Below are positions 25,167 to 33,528 of a stretch of DNA of 64,000 nucleotides, piece by piece. The DNA comes from Mucilaginibacter auburnensis (GTDB lineage Bacteria > Bacteroidota > Bacteroidia > Sphingobacteriales > Sphingobacteriaceae): NCBI RefSeq assembly GCF_002797815.1, contig NZ_PGFJ01000001.1, positions 186,001 to 250,000 on the forward strand. Reading direction: 5' to 3'. Within the stretch, counting starts at the first letter, position 1, and the number at the start of each line of letters is the position of its first letter. Below the pieces are notes generated by a model that was not told where the DNA came from, did no database searches, and was given only the letters and a program-made list of their open reading frames with translations. The translations under genes and the position numbers were made by a program.

Positions 25167-26123
25167 ATGGAGGATAACGCTGTATTACGTGAATCAAACC
25201 GTATATTAAATAAACTACATCTTTTATCGGCCTTTTTTGAGGATGAGATAGTTTATAAAATATACCTGCGTACACAGGTTATCCACCGCTTGTATGAGAG
25301 CAATCCGGAGCTTGACGTAAACAAGCTGGAACTTTTTCACGTGCAGTTTACTTCGGCGGTTATTGATCTGCTTAAAAAGATCAAAAAGATCAACGAGCGC
25401 AATACTTCACTTTTGTTTGAAGAGATACAACTCAACAAAGACCTGATTCAAAGCGTAAAGGACAGCGATTTTAACCTTGCCGATTTTAATAATGACAAAC
25501 AACGGCAGGCCCTGCGCATTAATAATTCTTTAAGGCGATTGTATGAAGTACTTTCTTCCGATACGGACGAATACCCCTTTGTAAAGAATATCAACGCTTT
25601 CAGCGCGCGCTATGCGCAGGACTATTTTTTTGATATAAGCGCCGAAACGCTTGCCCAACTTACCGAATACAATCCTAACGAAGTTTACACCCATGCCAGC
25701 GTAATTATTGAGCGCAAGCTAATGGGCAAGGCTTGCAAATACGATTTCAGGACAGAGTTTTATTGCGGACTAAAAACAGGCAACCTGGCCATAGAGGTTT
25801 ATAAGTTTATAGATGAGGATACTTACTATGTATTCAATCCGCAGCGAAACCTGCTTTTGCTTTGCGATGAAGAACTGCTAAAAACCATTGATCAGGCCAG
25901 TGAAGTAACGCGTAATGAAAGAATTATTCAGGAGCTTTTAGACAAAAACGACCAGTTGCAAAGCAGCGCTGCTTTGGCCAGAATCAGTATCCCGGCAGAA
26001 GTAAAAGCTTTATTGGCAGAAAATTATAAGAAGATAACCGACATTAACTTTTTGCAGAATATTGCCGGCTTTGACGCGCAGGCAAATATTTTAAAAACCA
26101 TGCTGAATACCGATATCATTTAG
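25167..26123 (+). CDS. Unknown protein linked to TelA
   Basis: A 318-residue soluble protein that I do not recognise. The first 130 residues are predicted helical with Leu/Lys/Glu-rich segments (LLKKIKKINERNTSLLFEEI). The central part includes KACKYDFRTEFYCGLKTGN and YVFNPQRNLLLLCDEELL, which look like beta strands of a small domain. It sits 14 bases after telA and 54 bases before terC and reads in the same direction, so it belongs to the Ter operon. Confidence 0.7.
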   Translation: MEDNAVLRESNRILNKLHLLSAFFEDEIVYKIYLRTQVIHRLYESNPELDVNKLELFHVQFTSAVIDLLKKIKKINERNTSLLFEEIQLNKDLIQSVKDSDFNLADFNNDKQRQALRINNSLRRLYEVLSSDTDEYPFVKNINAFSARYAQDYFFDISAETLAQLTEYNPNEVYTHASVIIERKLMGKACKYDFRTEFYCGLKTGNLAIEVYKFIDEDTYYVFNPQRNLLLLCDEELLKTIDQASEVTRNERIIQELLDKNDQLQSSAALARISIPAEVKALLAENYKKITDINFLQNIAGFDAQANILKTMLNTDII

Positions 26124-26177
26124 CATATTGTAACACGCAAACACCGCTACAGTCTAAATACATATTTACTTAAACAA

Positions 26178-26990
26178 ATGGACATTTTACATTCGCTTTT
26201 AGGCGAAGACATTAAAGCAGGCTTACTTATTATTTTAAACCTGATCGTAATTGAAAGCTTGTTATCAGTTGATAACGCTGCCGTATTAGCTACCATGGTG
26301 CTTGACTTGCCTAAAGAGCAGCGCAGTAAAGCCTTAAAATATGGTATTATAGGCGCTTACGTTTTCAGGGGTATCTGTTTGTTGGTAGCATCATGGCTGG
26401 TTAAAGTATGGTGGTTGAAACCTTTAGGAGGCTTATATCTCATTTACCTGGCCTTTAGCTACTTCAAAAACAAATCAAAAGATAAAGACGAAGAAGAAGC
26501 CGTAAATAAAGAAGAGAGCTGGCTATACAAATCAACCGTGGGTTTGATCGGTCCGTTTTGGGCTACGGTAGCCTTGGTTGAGTTAATGGACTTAGCTTTT
26601 TCTATTGATAACGTTTTTGCTGCGGTAGCTTTTACAGACCATGTATTTTTGATCTACACCGGTGTATTTATAGGCATATTGGCCATGCGTTTTGTAGCAC
26701 AGGCTTTTGTTAAATTGATGGAGAAATTTACCTTTCTGGAAGCTATAGCATTTATTGTTATAGGTGTGTTGGGTATAAAGTTAACCTCATCACTTTACAC
26801 CCACTTTTACCCGGAAACAGATCTGGCCAAAGCCATTGAAGGCGAGCATACCGATATGCTGGTATCCATATTTACCGTAGCCATATTTGTGCTGCCGGTA
26901 TTATCATCACTGTTATTCAATTATCCTAAAAAGAACGTTGTGAAGCCGGAAGTTGCTGAAGCGGCGGAGGACGTTTTGGATAAGAGTTAA
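26178..26990 (+). CDS. terC: TerC family integral membrane protein
   Basis: A 270-residue polytopic protein of the TerC/Alx family with seven to eight helices. The paired acidic motifs ESLLSVDNAAVLA and ELMDLAFSIDNVFAAVAF are hallmarks thought to bind metal, probably manganese. TerC proteins take part in metal efflux and stress resistance. It closes the Ter operon; a palindromic repeat follows 19 bases later. Confidence 0.92.
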   Translation: MDILHSLLGEDIKAGLLIILNLIVIESLLSVDNAAVLATMVLDLPKEQRSKALKYGIIGAYVFRGICLLVASWLVKVWWLKPLGGLYLIYLAFSYFKNKSKDKDEEEAVNKEESWLYKSTVGLIGPFWATVALVELMDLAFSIDNVFAAVAFTDHVFLIYTGVFIGILAMRFVAQAFVKLMEKFTFLEAIAFIVIGVLGIKLTSSLYTHFYPETDLAKAIEGEHTDMLVSIFTVAIFVLPVLSSLLFNYPKKNVVKPEVAEAAEDVLDKS

Positions 26991-27008
26991 AAGGCATTTA
27001 ACAAAAAT

Positions 27009-27105
27009 GTCATTCTGAGCGATAGCGAAGAATCTTATTCGCTTTGCTACCTAAGCGCTTTTTAAAGCATAGTTTATTAGATTCTTCACTGCGTTCCAGA
27101 ATGAC
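27009..27105. repeat. Palindromic element, family A copy 2
   Basis: Arms 27009-27035 and 27079-27105 are imperfect inverted repeats. The left arm is identical over 26 bases to the copy at 6709-6734, while the right arm has drifted. It lies just after terC, and could act as a terminator there. Confidence 0.8.
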
Positions 27106-27200
27106 AACCTTTTACATGACAGGTTAGACCAATTATGCCTACTTAAAGGCCGTTCGTCTTTCTCAACTTTTCCTGCTAAATTAGCTGTACAACATTTGCC

Positions 27201-28604
27201 ATGGAAAAAGTTACCGCAGCCTGGCTGCAAAGCATAGATGCACTAAAGGATGTACCCCTTGAACAATTGCAATGGTTCCTGGACCAAAGCGAGCAAATTA
27301 CCCTCCAGGAAGGCGACCCTATTTTCATACCCAACGAACCCATAAAAGGCACCTATATAGTAATTGACGGCAGTTTTCGCATTTGTATGCCTATGGGCAA
27401 AGAAATGAGGGAGGTTGGCGTGTTCGAGGCGCAGGATATTACCGGGCACCTCCCCTTCTCGCGCAGTAAAACGGCTATCGGCAAAGCGGAGGTTGTAGAA
27501 ACCGTCACTTTTTTATTGTTTCCCATTGAGCGCGAAGAAGCCATGATACGTAGTCAGTTTGAACTGACCCAGGCATTGGTACACGTAATGGCCAACCGCA
27601 TCCGCGACTTTACAGCCCTGCAACAGCAGAACGAAAAAATGATGGCGCTGGGTAAGCTCTCAGCAGGTTTAGCGCATGAGCTGAATAACCCGGCTTCTGC
27701 AGTGGTACGTGGTTCGGCATCGTTGTTGAAACACCTTAAGCTGGTGCCTGATGCATTCAAACAGGTAATGTCGCTTAAGCTGAGCGTTAATGACGTTAGT
27801 TTTGTGAGCGATAAACTCTTCGGCGTTATCTGCAAAGACGAAAAACCCACCATGAGCATGATGGAACGCTCAGAAAAAGAAGACGACGTGCTTGACTGGC
27901 TGGATGATAACGATATTGACAACAGCCAGGAAATTGCAGAAAACCTGGTTGATTTCGGCTTCGGGGTTGATGACCTCAACGATTTTAAAAAACACATCCC
28001 GACCGAAGCGCTCTCTCCGGTTTTTGGCTGGATCAACAACAACCTCGTCACCGAAAAAATGGTGATAGATATAGAGGAAGCGTCCCGCCGCATTGCCACT
28101 TTGGTAGGTGCCGTTAAAACATTCACTCATATGGATCAGGGCCATGGCAAGCAGTATACTGATATTCATATCGGCATACGCAATACCCTTACCATGCTTC
28201 AGCATAAAATAAAGCAAGGCAATGTTAAGGTGGACGAACTATTTGATACTACCCTACCGCCTGTAAACGCCCTCATTGGCGAACTTAATCAGGTTTGGAC
28301 CAACCTGATAGACAACGCCCTTGATGCTATGGAAGGCAGCGGCAAAAGCGTACTTCAAATAAAAACCGGTCGGGCCAAAGATTGTGTACAGGTTGTTATT
28401 ATTGACAACGGGCCCGGTATACCCGACGATGTGAAGAGCCGCATTTTCGATCCTTTCTTTACCACCAAAGAAGCCGGCAAAGGCACCGGCCTTGGTTTAG
28501 ATGTGGTAAACAACATTGTAAAACAACATAACGGAAAAATAAAACTGGAATCAGAACCCGGCCGCACTGCATTTATTGTTGAGTTCCCTTTTAATGGTAA
28601 TTAG
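27201..28604 (+). CDS. Histidine kinase with cyclic-nucleotide-binding-like domain
   Basis: A 467-residue soluble kinase. Residues about 15-125 form a cNMP-binding-type beta barrel (VIDGSFRICMPMGKEMREVG), but the phosphate-binding cassette (ITGHLPFSRSKTAIGKAE) is degenerate, so the ligand is uncertain. Dimerisation helix: ALGKLSAGLAHELNNPA with phospho-acceptor His159. ATPase: VWTNLIDNALDAM (N box), IIDNGPGIPDD (G1), GTGLGLDVVNNIV (G2). Between His159 and the ATPase is a long helical insert. Its partner, a receiver-fused flavoprotein, starts 17 bases later. Confidence 0.88.
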   Translation: MEKVTAAWLQSIDALKDVPLEQLQWFLDQSEQITLQEGDPIFIPNEPIKGTYIVIDGSFRICMPMGKEMREVGVFEAQDITGHLPFSRSKTAIGKAEVVETVTFLLFPIEREEAMIRSQFELTQALVHVMANRIRDFTALQQQNEKMMALGKLSAGLAHELNNPASAVVRGSASLLKHLKLVPDAFKQVMSLKLSVNDVSFVSDKLFGVICKDEKPTMSMMERSEKEDDVLDWLDDNDIDNSQEIAENLVDFGFGVDDLNDFKKHIPTEALSPVFGWINNNLVTEKMVIDIEEASRRIATLVGAVKTFTHMDQGHGKQYTDIHIGIRNTLTMLQHKIKQGNVKVDELFDTTLPPVNALIGELNQVWTNLIDNALDAMEGSGKSVLQIKTGRAKDCVQVVIIDNGPGIPDDVKSRIFDPFFTTKEAGKGTGLGLDVVNNIVKQHNGKIKLESEPGRTAFIVEFPFNGN

Positions 28605-28621
28605 CCTATATTTATACCACC

Positions 28622-30289
28622 ATGAGTCTGCCCATAATTTTTTGTATTGATGATGATGCCCAGGTACTAAGGGCTATTACCCGCGATTTGAAAAGTCGCT
28701 ACCGAGACAGATATAGAATACTAAGCACAACAAGCGTACAGGAGGCGCTAACCAGCCTGCACGACCTGAACAACAAGGGCGAAAATATTGCGCTGTTCAT
28801 ATCAGATCAGCGCATGCCCGAAATGGCCGGTGTTGATTTTTTATGTAAAGCGTTGGATTATTTCCCTGAAGCAAAAAGGGTATTACTAACTGCCTATGCG
28901 GATAAGGATGCCGCCATACAAGCTATCAATGAAGTAAAGCTAAACTATTACTTGATAAAGCCCTGGGACCCACCCGAGGAAAAACTATTCCCGGTGATAG
29001 ATGACCTGTTGGATAACTGGGAGTGCGATTACCACCCGGTGTTTAAAGGCATAAAGGTTATTGGGTACCAGTACTCGCAACGCTCGCATGACTTGAAAGA
29101 CTTTTTGGCCGGTAACCTGGTTCCTTACCAGTGGCTGGATATCCAAACCGAAAAGGAAGCTGAAAAGCTACTCAAGCATAATAACTTAACAACAAACGAT
29201 CTTCCGGTTGTGATACTGGATGATGGCGGCGTTTTGAAAAACCCGGGCATTGTTGAAGTAGCCGAAAAGATAGGCCTCAACCCTCAGGTAGCACGCCAGG
29301 ATGTTTATGATGTGGTAATTATAGGTGCAGGTCCTGCGGGCCTGGCAGCGGGCGTATATGGCGCATCGGAAGGCTTAAAGACTTTGCTGATCGAACGCCG
29401 CGCACCTGGTGGACAAGCTGGCACGAGCTCTCGTATTGAGAATTATTTAGGGTTTCCTACCGGCTTGAGTGGCGCAGAGTTAACCCGTCGCGCCATGACG
29501 CAGGCGGCAAGATTGGGTACCGAGTTTCTTTCACCACAAACTGTTAAGGCCATACAGCAAAAAGATGGCTATAAACGCATTGTAATGGAAGATGCGGAAG
29601 ACATTGTTACCCGCAGCGTAATAGTTACTACCGGTGTTGATTACCGCAAGCTCGAAACGCCCGGTATGAGTGAGTTTACAGGTGCCGGCATCTATTACGG
29701 TGCAGCCATGACCGAAGCGACCGCCTGTCGCGATAAACAGGTTTACGTGGTAGGCGGAGGTAACTCAGCAGGACAGGCGGCCATGTACTTGTCAAAATTT
29801 GCCAAAGATGTCTATATCCTCATCCGCAAGGATAGCTTGAGCTACACCATGTCGGCTTATTTGATTGAGCAGATAGCAGGCGAGGCTAATATTAAGGTAA
29901 TGCCTAAAACAGAGATCACCTCAGCCTATGGTTCTGAACGATTAGAGAGCCTGGATATACAGGATCTGGAAACCGGTGAGACAACCCGCAAAACGGCCGA
30001 TGCACTCTACATTTTCATCGGCGCCAAGCCTTTTACAGACTGGCTGGGTCTTGATATTATAAAGGACGATCGCGGTTTTATTGAAACCGGGCGCGACTTG
30101 CGGCAGAACAGTGAGTTTGGTAAAATATGGAAGCAAAAACGCGAACCTTATTTGCTGGAAACCAGTTGCCCCGGTGTATTTGCCGCGGGCGATGTACGTG
30201 CCGGAGCAATGAACAGGGTAGCATCTGCCGTAGGCGAAGGCTCAATGGCTATTAGTTTCGTACATAAATACTTAGCAGAGGTTAAATAA
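28622..30289 (+). CDS. Receiver domain fused to thioredoxin-reductase-like flavoprotein
   Basis: A 555-residue fusion. Residues 1-130 are a response-regulator receiver with Asp10-Asp12, phospho-acceptor Asp62 (ISDQRMPEM), Thr90 and Lys113. Residues about 143-226 look like a glutaredoxin/thioredoxin fold (GYQYSQRSHDLKDFL, LVPYQWLDIQ) without a Cys pair. Residues 230-555 are a FAD/NAD(P) reductase: VIIGAGPAGLAAG (FAD), VYVVGGGNSAGQAAMY (NAD(P)), VFAAGDVRAG (FAD). The redox CxxC of true thioredoxin reductase is missing: the segment between the cofactor sites reads YYGAAMTEATACRDK. It may reduce another acceptor under control of phosphorylation. Confidence 0.87.
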   Translation: MSLPIIFCIDDDAQVLRAITRDLKSRYRDRYRILSTTSVQEALTSLHDLNNKGENIALFISDQRMPEMAGVDFLCKALDYFPEAKRVLLTAYADKDAAIQAINEVKLNYYLIKPWDPPEEKLFPVIDDLLDNWECDYHPVFKGIKVIGYQYSQRSHDLKDFLAGNLVPYQWLDIQTEKEAEKLLKHNNLTTNDLPVVILDDGGVLKNPGIVEVAEKIGLNPQVARQDVYDVVIIGAGPAGLAAGVYGASEGLKTLLIERRAPGGQAGTSSRIENYLGFPTGLSGAELTRRAMTQAARLGTEFLSPQTVKAIQQKDGYKRIVMEDAEDIVTRSVIVTTGVDYRKLETPGMSEFTGAGIYYGAAMTEATACRDKQVYVVGGGNSAGQAAMYLSKFAKDVYILIRKDSLSYTMSAYLIEQIAGEANIKVMPKTEITSAYGSERLESLDIQDLETGETTRKTADALYIFIGAKPFTDWLGLDIIKDDRGFIETGRDLRQNSEFGKIWKQKREPYLLETSCPGVFAAGDVRAGAMNRVASAVGEGSMAISFVHKYLAEVK

Positions 30290-30552
30290 TGGAAGTTTGC
30301 CAACACTTAAAAGAAATAACCAGCCTAAAGGTGGCTGATAAACTGGTTTGCGAAGAATGTGTTAAAGAAGGAGGCAACTGGGTGCACTTACGAACCTGTC
30401 AAACCTGCGGTGTAACCCTGTGCTGCGATAGTTCGCCTATGAAGCATATGACAGCCCATTACCATGCAACGCACCATCCGGTAGTAACCTCTGCCGAGCC
30501 CGGCGAACGCTGGCTGTGGTGCTACGCTGACGAGGCTTTTGCTGAATATTAA
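30289..30552 (+). CDS. UBP-type zinc finger protein
   Basis: An 87-residue protein that is essentially a single ZnF-UBP domain. Likely zinc ligands are Cys4, His6, Cys21, Cys24, Cys37, Cys40, Cys45 and histidines at 53, 57/59 and 62/63, with the family ending GERWLWCYADEAFAEY. In eukaryotes the domain binds the free C-terminus of ubiquitin; the bacterial target is unknown. The start ATG overlaps the stop of the flavoprotein gene (TAATG), so the two are translated together. Confidence 0.88.
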   Translation: MEVCQHLKEITSLKVADKLVCEECVKEGGNWVHLRTCQTCGVTLCCDSSPMKHMTAHYHATHHPVVTSAEPGERWLWCYADEAFAEY

Positions 30553-30576
30553 CAGCCTCAGAATTACATTTAACAA

Positions 30577-30609
30577 AAAAAGCGCCCTTGTAATACAAGA
30601 GCGCTTTTT
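30577..30609. terminator. Bidirectional terminator
   Basis: AAAAAGCGC (30577-30585) and GCGCTTTTT (30601-30609) pair, with an inner CTTG/CAAG stem. A/T runs on both sides fit termination of the convergent UBP and fasciclin genes. Confidence 0.8.
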
Positions 30610-30626
30610 CATTTTGCAATATTAAA

Positions 30627-31208
30627 TTACTTCAATACAGAGTTTATTCCGTTAACTACCCCGTTGGTGGCCCAAAGGTCATATAATGATACTTCGGCCA
30701 TACTACCTGCAGCATTGGTTAGCTGCAAAGTTTTATTAGGACTCACAGACAATGTCAATGACTGACCGTCAATCGTAGTCAGGGTTGCTTTACCTTTACC
30801 TTCAGTAAGCGCTTTTATAATTTCGGCCTTACCATACTTACCTGTAACCACATGGCCTTTTAACAAAGCGCCAAGCTTAGCCGGATCTTTTTTCAAACTA
30901 TCAACAGTGCCGGCCGGCAATTTTGAAAAGGCGGCCTCATTAGGTGCAAATATGGTAAATGGGCCCGCTGCTTTTAAGCTGGCTTCCAACCCGGCAGTTT
31001 TTATTGCGGTTGCAGCAGTTGTATAATCTGTATTTGAAGCAACGGTTTCTGCAACGTCTTTAGTAGGTGTTGCCGGTGTTGTGGCCAATGATGGCGCAGT
31101 TGCCGGTGTTGAGGTTTTGGTAGTATCTGTTGCCTGGGCATTTGCTTTTGCCGGTGCAAAGTATACCGCCGATGTTGCTACGGCTGCTATAAAAAGGAAC
31201 TTTCTCAT
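30627..31208 (-). CDS. Secreted fasciclin (FAS1) domain protein
   Basis: A 193-residue exported protein: signal peptide MRKFLFIAAVATSAVYFAPA followed by an Ala/Thr/Pro-rich linker (residues 26-55), then one FAS1 domain (about 58-192) with the conserved FTIFAPNEAAFSKLP, GHVVTGKY and the ending NGVVNGINSVLK. FAS1 domains mediate adhesion. The preceding genes on the same strand code for an anti-sigma and a sigma factor, an arrangement like mycobacterial sigK-rskA with mpt70/mpt83. Confidence 0.92.
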   Translation of the reverse strand: MRKFLFIAAVATSAVYFAPAKANAQATDTTKTSTPATAPSLATTPATPTKDVAETVASNTDYTTAATAIKTAGLEASLKAAGPFTIFAPNEAAFSKLPAGTVDSLKKDPAKLGALLKGHVVTGKYGKAEIIKALTEGKGKATLTTIDGQSLTLSVSPNKTLQLTNAAGSMAEVSLYDLWATNGVVNGINSVLK

Positions 31209-31601
31209 TTTTCTTCTTTTTTAGTGAATTAATAGTTGAGTAAAGTATTCTTATATGCTCCTTTCTTTTTGTTAAGTGTTATTTAAAAGACGCTTTTATA
31301 CTGCAAATTGTTGTAACAACTTAAGTTGTTAGTCATTAATTAACTGAATATCAGGAAGAATAAAATAAATTAATTATTAATTGAAGCGTAATTTTGAAAA
31401 TTAAGGTAAAAAAAGAAGCCTCCCGACACTCGCTGTCAGAAGGCTCCAACCTAAACCTTATCACATTAGTAAGAAAGGATTCCTTACTAAGGACCAAATA
31501 TAGTGAATATTTTTCTATACAAAATTATTTTTAAAATTTTACCTACTAATTCGTCGTTGTCCACCACTTTTTTACATGGAGGTGGACAAACTTGTGCCGT
31601 A
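31209..31601. other. Control region between anti-sigma and fasciclin genes
   Basis: This 393-base AT-rich gap holds two hairpins: a terminator (31405-31445) and a second stem TTAGTAAG/CTTACTAA (31466-31490). The promoter of the fasciclin gene must lie between about 31210 and 31400; an imperfect TACTTTAC on the minus strand is the nearest match to a -7 box. No coding frame is convincing. Confidence 0.5.
31405..31445 (-). terminator. Terminator of the sigma/anti-sigma operon
   Basis: Arms AGCCTCCCGACA (31417-31428) and TGTCAGAAGGCT (31434-31445) pair with two mismatches, followed on the minus strand by CTTTTTTTACC. It would stop read-through into the fasciclin gene, so that gene needs its own promoter. 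Confidence 0.7.
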
Positions 31602-32087
31602 CTATTTTTTTAGTTCTTTAAGTTCAGCCTTTGTTTCCTGTAATTGTTGCTTTGCCTGCCTGCTCTCCAGGTAAAAATAAATAGTACAGGCTAAAAATAT
31701 TTTACTCAAAATAAACACAACTGCAAAAACCAGTTTCCAGTTTTTGTGAACGCGCATGTAATTTGATTCGGCTTCAACTTCTATGTAAGGACTTTTCCGT
31801 TCTTCACGGAAATCATTATGGCGGTAATCAGGGCGGGCTATCGCGGTATCAGGTGTTATTACCAGATCGTTGATACTGTTCTCAATGCGGGTCAACATAT
31901 CAGGCGGTGGTGTAACAGCCATATATTCAGCAATTCGCTCCATATCGCTTTCCAGCTCTGCAAGCGCAGCGCTAACTTCCGGATGCTGTTGTTTCATTCG
32001 CGTCAACTCCTGCATCTCGTCATCAGTTGCCACACCTAAAACAAACGCTTCAAGCACACCGCTTTCTATGTACTGCTTAATCTTCAT
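31602..32087 (-). CDS. Putative anti-sigma factor, single-pass membrane protein
   Basis: A 161-residue protein whose N-terminal 70 residues (YIESGVLEAFVLGVATDDEM) match the start of RskA-type anti-sigma factors, where a short helical domain binds the sigma factor. One transmembrane helix spans about residues 118-140, followed by a Lys/Glu-rich coiled coil (141-161), which would be periplasmic. There is no His-x3-Cys-x2-Cys zinc motif. The 11-base overlap with the sigma gene supports the pairing. Confidence 0.72.
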   Translation of the reverse strand: MKIKQYIESGVLEAFVLGVATDDEMQELTRMKQQHPEVSAALAELESDMERIAEYMAVTPPPDMLTRIENSINDLVITPDTAIARPDYRHNDFREERKSPYIEVEAESNYMRVHKNWKLVFAVVFILSKIFLACTIYFYLESRQAKQQLQETKAELKELKK

Positions 32088-32562
32088 CCTTCAATCCCCT
32101 AATAATCGTAAAAGCCTCTTTTAATGCCAGCTTTAAAGCAATCTCACACAAACCTGTCTCCCGGGCTATTAACGCAATTGATTTACGGTGATAATAAGCC
32201 CCGCAAAAAACAAGTCGCTGTATATCATTCATCTTGCTCAGATATTTGTGTGACCGGACGTAGTTACCGTCTTCTGCAACGGCTATGCACTCATTTGCCG
32301 CATTTTGCAAACCGGCAATCTGGTTTTGCGCCAGTGCTGTTAACCAACTCCACGTATTGGTGTGATGGGTTGCGGCCAATTGTCCGTTTTTTGAAAATAT
32401 ATCAGCAAAAACTTTCACTACCATATCCTCAGCTAAAGGCCTGTTGTTTACAATGGCCAGAATGTACCCTAATAATTTATCGGCGTACTGGTTATACAGG
32501 TGTTTTACCCCCTCAGGTTTGGATTCTGTAATCAAATCGTTTTGGATGTAACCTCGCTCCAT
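32077..32562 (-). CDS. ECF-type RNA polymerase sigma factor
   Basis: A 161-residue sigma-70 family protein of ECF size. Region 2 is around HLYNQYADKLLGYILAIVNN with RPLAEDMVVKVFADIF. Region 4 is around KMNDIQRLVFCGAYYHRKSI with the helix-turn-helix SIALIARETGLCEIALKLAL. Several consensus positions are altered, so promoter preference is not predictable. It lies upstream of an anti-sigma gene and, further on, a fasciclin gene. Confidence 0.78.
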   Translation of the reverse strand: MERGYIQNDLITESKPEGVKHLYNQYADKLLGYILAIVNNRPLAEDMVVKVFADIFSKNGQLAATHHTNTWSWLTALAQNQIAGLQNAANECIAVAEDGNYVRSHKYLSKMNDIQRLVFCGAYYHRKSIALIARETGLCEIALKLALKEAFTIIRGLKDED

Positions 32563-32959
32563 ACTTAAAATTTATCGCTCCCCGAACTTAGTTTTGATCC
32601 CCCGATCAGCCAGGCTTAAAGATACGAATTTATTGAAGTTGATTGGTTTTGGTTTAAAAGTTATATTATGTAGAAATAGTTATAGGCTGTTTAACGGCTA
32701 AGTGCTTAAAATGTTTAACCATCTCTTAGTAACCGTTACAGGCAGAAGTAAAGACTCTTTTGCCTGGATTAAGTAGATGGTAAAATTATGCAAATGCAAC
32801 AACACCCGCATAAACAATTAAAAATCAACAATATAATTATCCCATCCAAATTTGCAAGCAGAAATCGACTCCATTTCTTAATAGCTAATTTGTTTACAAC
32901 TAATGTGTTTAAACGACGCTGTGATACAAACATTGTATTGTGGCGCTAACGCTTCACGT
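32563..32959. other. Intergenic region, nothing recognised
   Basis: This 397-base AT-rich gap lies between the lipoprotein gene and the sigma gene, which both read leftwards. I see no RNA gene, repeat or convincing frame. The promoter of the sigma operon should be in its left part; TATCTTTA on the minus strand, near 32620-32630, is a weak -7 candidate. Confidence 0.5.
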
Positions 32960-33457
32960 CTATTCCTTCTTTAGGCTTTGATGAGCAACAACGCTATTAA
33001 ACTTTTCATCCATTTTGAAAATGTGGATATATAATGTACTATCCGTCGACCTATAGGTTTGTTCTAAAATCCAGCCGTTGGGTTTGCCATGGTAGTTAAG
33101 CATGTATTGCAGGCTTTGTTGCAACAGCGTGTTCGTCACGTCTGAATTTCTACTGATACGCTTTTCCAATGCCGCTCTGTCGTTGGCATTTTGAGTAACA
33201 ATATAAGCTTTACTCAAGGCATCGGCTACATGGCGGGTACTGTCAATTTTAGCGGTGAGGAGCTGATATGCCGGATCGCTATCAGGGCCTTCTCTCAAGG
33301 TATCAATAGGCATAGACGCTACTAACCGGTAAGTGTTAAAGTTTGCCACTGCTGTGTCAAGGTAAGCTTTGGCAAGCTGTTCAGCTTTTTGCTGAGGTGT
33401 AGAAAAGTAGGTACACGAGGTGATAAAAAGTAATAGGGTTAGGCGAAGGTGTTTCAT
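32960..33457 (-). CDS. Unknown lipoprotein
   Basis: A 165-residue protein with a lipoprotein signal MKHLRLTLLLFITSC. The mature part is helical and polar, with no family I recognise; it contains YLDTAVANFNTYRLVASMPI and ends in a short beta-like stretch. An earlier ATG at 33478 would add seven residues ahead of the signal; I prefer the inner ATG. It stands alone on the strand, 71 bases from the E1 gene stop. Confidence 0.6.
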   Translation of the reverse strand: MKHLRLTLLLFITSCTYFSTPQQKAEQLAKAYLDTAVANFNTYRLVASMPIDTLREGPDSDPAYQLLTAKIDSTRHVADALSKAYIVTQNANDRAALEKRISRNSDVTNTLLQQSLQYMLNYHGKPNGWILEQTYRSTDSTLYIHIFKMDEKFNSVVAHQSLKKE

Positions 33458-33528
33458 AAGCGAGATAACGGATCGCACAATATAACTAATCTCTTAGTGA
33501 ATAAGGTATTTGTTTTACGGCTTTAAAT

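Noticed and set aside
27554-28126. 190-codon antisense frame within the histidine kinase
   Set aside because: It is a shadow of the kinase gene, Ser-rich without motif, and opposite a well-supported protein.
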